Assembly: GCA_045612925.1 (NCBI GenBank)
Contig: JAZKZX010000044.1
Coordinates: 1-5,299 of the forward strand
Reading direction: 5' to 3'
DNA length: 5,299 bases
Source of the DNA: UBA1189 sp045612925
GTDB lineage: Bacteria; Bacteroidota; Bacteroidia; Bacteroidales; Bacteroidaceae
Below are positions 1-5,128 of this stretch, one piece after another. A program made the translations under genes and the position numbers. Under the pieces are notes generated by a model. It made no database searches. It was not told where the DNA came from and saw only the letters and a program-made list of their open reading frames with translations. Numbering within the stretch: the stretch's first letter is position 1; each line of letters opens with the position of its first letter.

Positions 1-274
1 AGAATGCCTGCAAGCCGATACCGATGGCCTCAGCAGCCTCGGCAGCTGTCTTCACGCCCTTCTTGATAGCGATGGCGCAACCTACTACGTAGGCCCACTT
101 GGCGTTCTCGAAGCAGATGGGCTGTGTCTCTTCACATGCCAAATAAGGATCAAGACCATACTGGTCGCAAATCTCGTTGGCCTCTTCAATTGACTTGATG
201 CCGTACTCGTTCAATGCAGCAAGGATCTGCTTGATGCGACGGTCTTGGCTCTCGAATTTTACTTCTCTAATCAT
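1..274 (-). CDS. GGGtGRT family protein, N-terminal part (cut by window edge)
   Basis: Translating the minus strand from the ATG at 274-272 gives 91 residues open to the window edge, beginning MIREVKFESQDRRIKQILAA and containing an ETQPICFENAKWAY stretch followed by an Ala-rich helix (AIAIKKGVKTAAEAAEAIG). I recognise this as the N-terminus of the GGGtGRT family (Pfam name from its Gly-rich motif), usually about 330 residues; the namesake motif would lie beyond the window, so it is not seen here. The biochemical role of the family is not established as far as I know. The gene lies 19 nt downstream of the NifU-like gene on the same strand, so the two are almost certainly co-transcribed and may share an iron-sulfur or redox function (inference). 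The start is fixed by a strong Shine-Dalgarno sequence 7 nt upstream. The recognition rests on remembered family sequence, not on a search. Confidence 0.85.
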   Translation of the reverse strand, partial: MIREVKFESQDRRIKQILAALNEYGIKSIEEANEICDQYGLDPYLACEETQPICFENAKWAYVVGCAIAIKKGVKTAAEAAEAIGIGLQAF

Positions 275-281
275 AGTTCTT

Positions 282-289
282 TCCTCCTT
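282..289 (-). promoter_or_regulatory. Strong Shine-Dalgarno sequence for the GGGtGRT gene
   Basis: The minus strand reads AAGGAGGA, seven nucleotides before the ATG at 274-272. This is close to a perfect complement of the 16S rRNA 3' end. None of the other starts in the window (995, 1197, 1736, 2550, 3122, 3649, 4720) has anything comparable; they are preceded by A-rich sequence, as is usual in Bacteroidota. It decides the start codon and suggests that the second gene of the operon has its own initiation signal. Confidence 0.8.
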
Positions 290-293
290 ATTA

Positions 294-995
294 TTATTCG
301 TGACGTGGATCAATGTGTTTTACTGCGCCCTGCTCAGCGGTGAAGCGGCCGTATGTGCCAGTTACCTTCTTCAAGGCTTCGTTAGCATCGGTACCCTTCT
401 TGATTTCGTCCATGAACTTGCCGAGGTGTACGAACTCGTAACCGCAGATCTGGTCGTCCTTGTCAAGAGCTACACGGCTGATGTAACCCTCGGCCATCTC
501 GAGGTAACGGGGACCCTTAGCGAGTGTACCGTAGAGTGTACCTACCTGTGAACGGAGACCCTTACCGAGGTCCTCGAGGCCAGCACCGATCATCAAACCA
601 CCCTCAGAGAAGGCTGACTGTGTGCGGCCGTATACGATCTGGAGGAAGAGCTCGCGCATAGCGGTGTTGATAGCATCGCAAACGAGGTCAGTGTTGAGAG
701 CCTCGAGCAATGTCTTACCGGGAAGGATCTCTGAAGCCATAGCTGCAGAGTGAGTCATACCAGAGCAACCGATAGTCTCTACCAATGCCTCCTGGATGAT
801 ACCCTCCTTAACGTTCAAGGTGAGCTTACAAGCGCCCTGCTGAGGTGCGCACCAACCGATACCGTGTGTCAAACCTGAGATATCCTTGATCTCTTTTGAT
901 TGTACCCACTTACCCTCTTCAGGGATGGGAGCGGGACCGTGGTTAGGACCCTTCTTCACAACACACATGTGTTCTACTTCGTGTGAATAAACCAT
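294..995 (-). CDS. NifU/IscU-like iron-sulfur cluster scaffold-type protein
   Basis: This 233-residue soluble protein has the look of the NifU N-terminal (IscU) scaffold fold. Two IscU-like cysteine contexts are visible: CAPQQGAC (Cys49 and Cys56, followed by a KLTLNVKEGII strand like the IscU KLQIKV strand) and TIGCSGMTHSAAMASEIL (Cys77, matching the IscU YGCGSAIASSS loop). A further Cys106 (LVCDAINTAM) could supply a third ligand, but the usual late KIHCS motif of IscU is not present. The protein is nearly twice as long as IscU (about 128 residues), with an extra N-terminal section of about 45 residues and a long C-terminal section after residue 130. It is the first gene of a two-gene operon with a GGGtGRT protein. 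No nifS/iscS or other cluster-assembly gene is visible nearby, so this is probably a specialised scaffold-like protein rather than the housekeeping one (inference). The start has an A-rich leader and no Shine-Dalgarno sequence. Confidence 0.8.
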   Translation of the reverse strand: MVYSHEVEHMCVVKKGPNHGPAPIPEEGKWVQSKEIKDISGLTHGIGWCAPQQGACKLTLNVKEGIIQEALVETIGCSGMTHSAAMASEILPGKTLLEALNTDLVCDAINTAMRELFLQIVYGRTQSAFSEGGLMIGAGLEDLGKGLRSQVGTLYGTLAKGPRYLEMAEGYISRVALDKDDQICGYEFVHLGKFMDEIKKGTDANEALKKVTGTYGRFTAEQGAVKHIDPRHE

Positions 996-1000
996 GTTTT

Positions 1001-1016
1001 CTTAATTTTAATTAAG
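1001..1016. repeat. AT-rich 16-nt perfect palindrome in the leader of the minus-strand operon
   Basis: CTTAATT TT AATTAAG is a perfect inverted repeat with 7-nt arms and a 2-nt centre, starting 5 nt upstream of the ATG at 995. With the promoter proposed at 1048-1055 it lies inside the 5' untranslated leader, where it could be an operator or a weak hairpin near the ribosome entry site. AT-rich palindromes arise easily by chance in such regions, so a function is only possible. Confidence 0.35.
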
Positions 1017-1047
1017 TGAATGAAAATGAACTTTACAATTCTTGTTG

Positions 1048-1055
1048 CAAAATTA
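1048..1055 (-). promoter_or_regulatory. Putative Bacteroidota -7 box for the scaffold/GGGtGRT operon
   Basis: The minus strand reads TAATTTTG, a full match to the Bacteroidota TAnnTTTG -7 box. It lies about 50 nt upstream of the start at 995, giving a leader of roughly 45-50 nt. The -33 element is poor: only a T-rich ATTTCC-like stretch lies at the expected distance. In AT-rich DNA the -7 match alone could be fortuitous. Confidence 0.5.
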
Positions 1056-1143
1056 ATCATTAAATTGAAAAATGGAAATTGTAAAAGGTGATTTTTTCGC
1101 TGAACTCTGTTTTTTACCTTCATTATATATATTTAAGTCTCCT

Positions 1144-1177
1144 TTTGGCAGAAATAACTATCTTTTGTGTATCTTTG
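1144..1177 (+). promoter_or_regulatory. Bacteroidota-type promoter for the DUF4375 gene
   Basis: A TTTG at 1144-1147 (within TTTTGG) and a perfect TAnnTTTG box (TATCTTTG, 1170-1177) are separated by 22 nt, or 21 if the -33 element is read as TTGG, close to the Bacteroidota sigma-ABfr arrangement. Transcription would start near 1183-1186, leaving a very short leader before the ATG at 1197. This also rules out a GTG at 1167 as a start codon. Confidence 0.65.
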
Positions 1178-1196
1178 CATCCCTATTAAAGCTACT

Positions 1197-1691
1197 ATGG
1201 ACAAATTGATTACCGACGAACAGCTGCGCCAAGGCGCTGAGGAGGGCATGGATGCCTTCTTGAAGGTGTTTACCGATGCCTACCTCGAAGTGATAGAGGG
1301 TGAACTGACGGCTGAGACGATGCCACGCCTCACAGGCTCGCAGCATGCACTCTTGGGGTACCACTTCTTCCACGAGGAGATGATGGACGGCGGCTTCTGC
1401 CAGCTGATACAGAATGGCTATGGACCCTATATCTTTGACAATCCCTTTGCCAAGGCCATGCGTCTTTGGGGACTGAAAGATTTCTCAAAGATGATATACA
1501 AGGCCAAGGAGGTATATGACGAACACAAAGCAGACCTCACACGCGAACGAACAGACGAGGAGTTTATGGCCATGTACGAGCTATACCCGCAGTTTGACGA
1601 CCCCGAGGACTATTTCATCGAAAACGAGGAGGAGATAACGGCCACCATCGCCTACTATGTGGACGAGCATATCGAGGAGTTCCTTATTTGA
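1197..1691 (+). CDS. DUF4375 / DMP19-like highly acidic protein
   Basis: This 164-residue protein carries the motif seen in the DUF4375 (DMP19-like) family: helix GYHFFHEEMMD followed by GGFCQLIQNGYG (residues 65-76), then AMRLWGLKDFSKMI. It is strikingly acidic: I count 37 Asp/Glu against 13 Lys/Arg, and residues 119-164 contain 16 acidic residues and no Lys or Arg. The founding family member, Neisseria DMP19, is a dimeric DNA mimic of about the same length that sequesters a transcription factor (family knowledge). Whether this protein mimics DNA is an inference from charge and family. I chose the ATG at 1197 because the TATCTTTG promoter box overlaps the region of an in-frame GTG at 1167, which would be untranscribed. 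It has its own promoter and lies 44 nt before the lipoprotein gene, so read-through into that operon is possible. There is no Shine-Dalgarno sequence. Confidence 0.75.
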   Translation: MDKLITDEQLRQGAEEGMDAFLKVFTDAYLEVIEGELTAETMPRLTGSQHALLGYHFFHEEMMDGGFCQLIQNGYGPYIFDNPFAKAMRLWGLKDFSKMIYKAKEVYDEHKADLTRERTDEEFMAMYELYPQFDDPEDYFIENEEEITATIAYYVDEHIEEFLI

Positions 1692-1735
1692 CGTCAACAA
1701 TCAATAGATAAAACCAGATAACAAAGCAAAATACA

Positions 1736-2527
1736 ATGAAAAAGATATTATTTGCAATGGCAGGAGTGATGACACTCGCTCTGACCTCATGTTTCGAGAA
1801 TACGGGATACAACAGCACATACTATTTCCCTCGTGTGGTAACAATCAGCTCTACTGGTAATTCTGCCAAGTTTGTTGCTGACTACACGGGCGAGGAGTTT
1901 AAGAGTGAGGACTTCACCAACCTCAAGACCGAAGGAGCTTTGGCACAGTTCGGACTTGCAGACGCCAAGCGTGCAGAACTATACATACGACTCGATGTGG
2001 ATAACGAATACAAACAAACAGTCACCTTGGAGAAGGCTCTAAAGATTGATGTACAGCCTGTAAGCAAAACCACTCCCGCAGACTCTATGAGACCCTTCTC
2101 TTCATGGATGCAGAAGCCCCTCTTCGACAACTATGCGCCTATCGTATGGGTTGCCGATGGATACTTGAATGTGGTGCCTGTAATCCCTTCAGATGAAGCA
2201 GGAAAATACTTCCTCACTGCCGAAAAAGCGGTGAATGATACTTTGTATCTCAGATTAGGCGCGACATACACTCCTAACGCGAACAAGCAGGACCGCGAGG
2301 ACAAACTGCAGTGCTTCGACCTGCGTACCTTGAAGGATACCGCCAATGCCGATCAAGAGCAACGCGCCAAGATGAAAGAGGTGTTGGAGGCTATCAAGCA
2401 GCACAAAGAGGACTCCATGAGAATTGTACTCACGGGCCAGTTTGACTGGACTAAGATTAATGGCAAGGATACCATCGGTGACATGAAGGCTATCACCGAC
2501 TATTTCAAGTGCGAGTTTATCCAATAA
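1736..2527 (+). CDS. Lipoprotein of unknown function, possibly NigD-like
   Basis: The 263-residue product begins with a clear lipoprotein signal: MKK, a hydrophobic stretch (ILFAMAGVMTLAL) and the lipobox LTSC, predicting lipidation at Cys19. The acidic lipoprotein export signal that often follows the Cys in surface-exposed Bacteroidota lipoproteins is not obvious (Phe-Glu-Asn follows), so a periplasmic-facing location is as likely as the cell surface. The mature part looks beta-rich and has a central WVADGYLNVVPV strand and a later NDTLYLRLGATY strand, an arrangement like the C-terminal domain of NigD-like lipoproteins. The resemblance is weak and I would not assign the family firmly. A charged helix (about residues 205-227, QEQRAKMKEVLEAIKQHKED) precedes the end. 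No promoter box is seen in the 44-nt A-rich gap upstream. The Yip1-type gene follows after 22 nt, suggesting an operon with it and smpB. Confidence 0.8.
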   Translation: MKKILFAMAGVMTLALTSCFENTGYNSTYYFPRVVTISSTGNSAKFVADYTGEEFKSEDFTNLKTEGALAQFGLADAKRAELYIRLDVDNEYKQTVTLEKALKIDVQPVSKTTPADSMRPFSSWMQKPLFDNYAPIVWVADGYLNVVPVIPSDEAGKYFLTAEKAVNDTLYLRLGATYTPNANKQDREDKLQCFDLRTLKDTANADQEQRAKMKEVLEAIKQHKEDSMRIVLTGQFDWTKINGKDTIGDMKAITDYFKCEFIQ

Positions 2528-2549
2528 ATTCATTTATCAACAACCAGGT

Positions 2550-3122
2550 ATGAACTACAAGGAACTGTTCCGCCGTCTTTTCTCACTTATCGCCTCGCCC
2601 AAGAAAGCGTGGGTGGAGATTTCCAGCGAGTCGCCCCGACGCGATGTGATGGGTTCCTTCGTATATCCTCTCATCGCACTATGTGGATTGGCGGTACTGA
2701 TCGGGAAACTCACGGATAAAGGATTGAAGCGCCTCACATTCCAAGAGGCAACAATGGACATATGTAGCTACTGCGTGGCACTCTTCGGAGGATTCTTCCT
2801 TGCAGCATGGCTGCTCGACCTCCTGAGAAAAGAGTTCCTCAAGCATGATGCCGACATGCCCGGTTCGCAACTCTTTGTGGGCTATACTATGGGCGTAGTA
2901 TTCGTATCAGAGATGTTGGCAATCCTCTTCCCGCAGTTCTTTATCTTCAAGTGGATATTGCAGTTCTATGTACTCTATGTAGTGTGGGAGGGCAGCGAGA
3001 TTGTCTTCACCGTACCCGAGAAGGATAGGCTGACATTCACCGTGCTGACCTCAGCTGCAGTGATATTCTCACCTGCAATCATACACGCTTTGTTTAATAT
3101 GTTATCGAATACTCTCGGCTAA
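2550..3122 (+). CDS. Yip1 family integral membrane protein
   Basis: The product has 190 residues. A short amphipathic cytoplasmic N-terminus with the typical SPKKAWVEI motif (residues 16-24) is followed by five likely membrane helices at about 35-52, 71-92, 108-127, 130-147 and 162-184. This size and layout fit the bacterial Yip1-domain family. The role of bacterial Yip1 proteins is not well defined; membrane organisation or transport is only guessed from the eukaryotic relatives. It lies 22 nt after the lipoprotein gene, and its TAA stop overlaps the smpB start (TAATG, sharing one A), so translation of smpB is probably coupled to it. I recall Yip1-type genes next to smpB in other Bacteroidales, which would make the pairing conserved, but this needs a genome comparison. 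The start has no Shine-Dalgarno sequence; it is the first ATG of the frame after the preceding stop. Confidence 0.8.
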   Translation: MNYKELFRRLFSLIASPKKAWVEISSESPRRDVMGSFVYPLIALCGLAVLIGKLTDKGLKRLTFQEATMDICSYCVALFGGFFLAAWLLDLLRKEFLKHDADMPGSQLFVGYTMGVVFVSEMLAILFPQFFIFKWILQFYVLYVVWEGSEIVFTVPEKDRLTFTVLTSAAVIFSPAIIHALFNMLSNTLG

Positions 3123-3583
3123 TGGAAAAGAAAAAGCCTACACCCATAAACATCAAGAACAAGAAGGCATCATTCGACTACGAATTCGTTGATACCTTCA
3201 CTGCTGGCATCGTGCTCACGGGAACGGAGATTAAGTCGATCCGCCTCGGCAAAGCCAGCCTCGTAGACACCTACTGCTACTTTATCAACGGTGAGCTGTG
3301 GGTGAAGAACATGCATATCTCGGAATACTTCTACGGCTCATACAACAACCACAACGCTCGTCGCGAGCGTAAGCTGCTGCTGAGCAAGAAGGAACTGCGC
3401 AACCTGCAGAACGAGGAGAAGCACCCAGGCTTCACCATCGTGCCTACCCGACTCTTCATCAATGAAAAGGGACTCGCCAAACTCGTCATCGCCCTTGCCG
3501 AAGGTAAGAAGCAGTACGACAAGCGTCAGTCGCTGAAGGAGAAGGACGACAAGAAAGAGATGGACCGTATGTTTAAGAGATAA
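3122..3583 (+). CDS. smpB: SsrA-binding protein SmpB
   Basis: SmpB binds tmRNA (SsrA) and delivers it to stalled ribosomes in trans-translation, a cytoplasmic rescue pathway. The 153-residue length is standard. Family hallmarks are all present in order: NKKASFDYEFVDTFTAGIVL near the N-terminus, LTGTEIKSIRLGKASLVDTY (residues 32-51), a NGELWVKNMHI strand, the HNARRERKLLLSKKEL segment, and the basic C-terminal tail beginning GKKQYDKRQSLKEKD that enters the mRNA channel. The start codon overlaps the stop of the Yip1-type gene by 1 nt, and no other ATG is better placed. It is the last gene of the apparent operon; the next gene begins 65 nt later, after an inverted repeat. No tmRNA gene (ssrA) is seen in this window. 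Confidence 0.97.
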   Translation: MEKKKPTPINIKNKKASFDYEFVDTFTAGIVLTGTEIKSIRLGKASLVDTYCYFINGELWVKNMHISEYFYGSYNNHNARRERKLLLSKKELRNLQNEEKHPGFTIVPTRLFINEKGLAKLVIALAEGKKQYDKRQSLKEKDDKKEMDRMFKR

Positions 3584-3585
3584 AA

Positions 3586-3631
3586 AGGGTCCCTAGAGTA
3601 ATCTATACTATCTAGAATCTCTAGTCCCCCT
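3586..3631. repeat. Imperfect inverted repeat between smpB and the Gate-domain gene
   Basis: The arms are AGGG + 3 nt + CTAGAG (3586-3598) and CTCTAG + 3 nt + CCCT (3619-3631). They give a 6-bp inner stem and a 4-bp outer stem separated by a 3x3 internal loop, with a 20-nt terminal loop. It begins 3 nt after the smpB stop codon. There is no T-run behind it, so it is not a convincing intrinsic terminator. The loop itself holds further CTAGA and ATCTA words. It may be an intergenic repeat relic or a weak structured RNA. Confidence 0.45.
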
Positions 3632-3648
3632 CAATACCACCAAACACA

Positions 3649-4584
3649 ATGCCCAAACGACTACTCATCCGCCTCTACAAATGTGTACTCCGCGCCATAC
3701 CTCGCTCGCTGAGCATATGCGTGTGGCTACTCAAAGTGATGCTGCCCATCTCGCTGGCCGTGCGCGTATTGCAGCATGTGGGCTTCATCGATTGGCTGGC
3801 TGCCATACTATCGCCTATATTCAGCATCATCGGACTCTCGGGCGACTCGGCCATCATCTTCCTCACCAGCATCTTCCTCCCCCTCTACCCTACCATAGCC
3901 GTGATGACTACGCTCACGCTCACCCTACGCGAAGCGACCATCCTGGCGGTCATGTGCCTCGTGTCGCACAACCTACCGGTAGAGTGCTCGGTAGCGCATA
4001 AGACGGGTTCTCCCTTCGGGCGTATCGTGGCATTCCGCATCGCCATGTCATTCGTGTCGGCAATCGTGCTCAACTGGCTACTGCCACAGAGCGACGCTCC
4101 CTTCAGTTTCATGAACATGGGTGCTGCCGAGGTGACCTCATGGGGTATGCTCTTCATGCAATGGCTCTCCTCATCGCTCACGCTTACCGTCACTATCGTA
4201 CTCATCGTAACGGCGCTGATGGTATTGCAGCGCGTGCTCGAGGAGTTTGGTTGGATGCACCGCATCGCCAATATCCTATCACCACTCATGCGACTCTTCG
4301 GACTCCCCTCTGGTTGTTCACTCCTCTGGCTCACGGGTAATATCGTGGGTATGGCATACGGTGCTGCCATCATGATTGATGAGGTGGAGAATGGGCGACT
4401 CACACGCGAGGAGGCTAACCTCGTGAACCATCACCTCGGCGTATCACACTCGCTACTCGAAGACACCATGCTTTTCGTAGCTATGGGCATCAGTTTCTGG
4501 TGGATCTTCCTCACCCGTCTTGCACTGGCTATGGTGGCCGTATGGACGATGAGAGGGGTGAAGAAATTAGGAGTTAGGAGTTAG
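3649..4584 (+). CDS. Nucleoside recognition (Gate) domain membrane protein, SpmA/SpmB-like
   Basis: This 311-residue, very hydrophobic protein has about eight likely membrane helices and an internal two-fold repeat. ILSPIFSIIGLSGDS (from residue 53) corresponds to ILSPLMRLFGLPSGCS (from 209), and SHNLPVE (106-112) corresponds to SHSLLED (266-272), an offset of 156-160 residues. Two such halves are characteristic of the nucleoside-recognition/Gate domain family that includes spore maturation proteins SpmA and SpmB and parts of nucleoside and ion transporters. The substrate is unknown, and a role in sporulation is not expected in this lineage. The ATG at 3649 has an A-rich, Shine-Dalgarno-free leader. 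I see no convincing promoter in the 65-nt spacer after smpB, so read-through is possible. Oddity: codons 307-311 (LGVRS) and the TAG stop lie within a TTAGGAG-type heptamer array, so the natural C-terminus may have been replaced or extended by the repeat. Confidence 0.85.
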   Translation: MPKRLLIRLYKCVLRAIPRSLSICVWLLKVMLPISLAVRVLQHVGFIDWLAAILSPIFSIIGLSGDSAIIFLTSIFLPLYPTIAVMTTLTLTLREATILAVMCLVSHNLPVECSVAHKTGSPFGRIVAFRIAMSFVSAIVLNWLLPQSDAPFSFMNMGAAEVTSWGMLFMQWLSSSLTLTVTIVLIVTALMVLQRVLEEFGWMHRIANILSPLMRLFGLPSGCSLLWLTGNIVGMAYGAAIMIDEVENGRLTREEANLVNHHLGVSHSLLEDTMLFVAMGISFWWIFLTRLALAMVAVWTMRGVKKLGVRS

Positions 4585-4608
4585 GAATTGGGAGTTGGGA
4601 GTTAGGAA
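4567..4608 (+). repeat. Heptanucleotide tandem repeat, six units, overlapping a gene end
   Basis: Six consecutive 7-nt units follow one another without a gap: TTAGGAG, TTAGGAG, TTAGGAA, TTGGGAG, TTGGGAG, TTAGGAA (consensus TTRGGAR). The first 18 nt encode the last five residues and stop codon of the Gate-domain protein. Because 7 is not a multiple of 3, the TTAGGAG unit places TAG on the plus strand, and TAA on the minus strand, in successive frames. The array is 30 nt away from the left terminal repeat of the nuclease element but has unrelated sequence. Confidence 0.85.
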
Positions 4609-4638
4609 GGGTTGCAAGAGTAATTAAAAGCACTGTCC

Positions 4639-4692
4639 CCTCTTCAAGGGGGACGAGCGAAGAGAGCAGAGCGAGCGGAGCGGAGGGGGTCT
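4639..4692 (+). repeat. Left terminal inverted repeat of the DUF559 element
   Basis: This 54-nt G/purine-rich repeat pairs with 5103-5159 in inverted orientation. Its outer block (4639-4661) matches the complement of 5137-5159 at 22 of 23 positions. Its inner block (4679-4692, AGCGGAGGGGGTCT) matches the complement of 5103-5116 at all 14 positions. The 17 nt between are iterations of GAGCG-like words and differ from the 20 nt in the right copy. The outer end also forms a local hairpin, GTCCCC (4635-4640) with GGGGAC (4649-4654), around an 8-nt loop. Confidence 0.85.
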
Positions 4693-4719
4693 AAAGATTA
4701 ACCTATTTAACTTAAATTC

Positions 4720-5128
4720 ATGAAACGCCCCAACAACATTAAAGAACAAACTACCCAGCGTCAAGAACTCCGCAATAAGGGTACTGCAGCAGAGGCCACA
4801 CTATGGCACGGTCTTTAAGGGCGTCAGATAGAAGGAATGCGTTGGCGTCGTCAGTTTGGAGGAGGTCCTTATATTCTTGACTTCTACTGCCCACAACTAC
4901 ATTTGTGCATTGAATTAGATGGAGCACAACACTACACGATGCAAGGCGAAGAGAATGACTTACAACGCGAAGAATGGTTATTGCAAGTACATGGGATACG
5001 CACTATACGCTTTGAAAATAAATATTTTCAACAATTACGATGGCGTAATCGAAAACATCCGTGAGGTTACGAAGGAGATTTTGGGAAGCGCCAAACTTTT
5101 TCAGACCCCCTCCGCTTCATTCCGCTAA
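4720..5128 (+). pseudogene. DUF559 (Vsr-like) endonuclease-domain gene, broken by a stop and a frameshift
   Basis: From the ATG at 4720 one frame reads a DUF559-type protein: RQELRNKGTAAEATLWHGL, then TAA at 4816-4818 (codon 33), then GRQIEGMRWRRQFGGGPYIL, DFYCPQLHLCIELDGAQH and IRTIRFENKY. The family usually has Leu-Lys at the stop position, so one AAA-to-TAA change explains it. After FENKY the frame is lost at the TTTT run 5025-5028. Removing one T restores FNNYDGVIENIREVTKEI and continues to a TAA at 5126-5128. The repaired product would be 135 residues, normal for the family. Likely catalytic residues of the PD-(D/E)xK-like fold are present: Glu25, Asp54 (in DFYCP), Glu65 and Asp67 (IELDG), His71. 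Proteins of this family resemble very short patch repair endonucleases; their substrate is not established. A 75-residue internal frame from ATG 4837 lacks both the Glu25 helix and the proper C-terminus, so it is probably inactive. Confidence 0.85.

Noticed and set aside
177..551. Plus-strand open frame of 124 codons
   Set aside because: It lies antisense to the scaffold and GGGtGRT genes and spans their gap; its composition has no family resemblance.
1167..1196. Upstream GTG extension of the DUF4375 gene
   Set aside because: The extension overlaps the TATCTTTG promoter box and would lie before the transcription start; the ATG at 1197 begins the recognisable protein.
3885..4403. Long minus-strand open frame inside the Gate-domain gene
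   Set aside because: Antisense shadow of a clear membrane protein; Ser/Met-rich translation without any domain.
4635..4654. Left-repeat hairpin as an intrinsic terminator for the Gate-domain gene
   Set aside because: On the plus strand the hairpin is followed by GAGCGAAG, not by a T-run; on the minus strand only four T follow at a distance.
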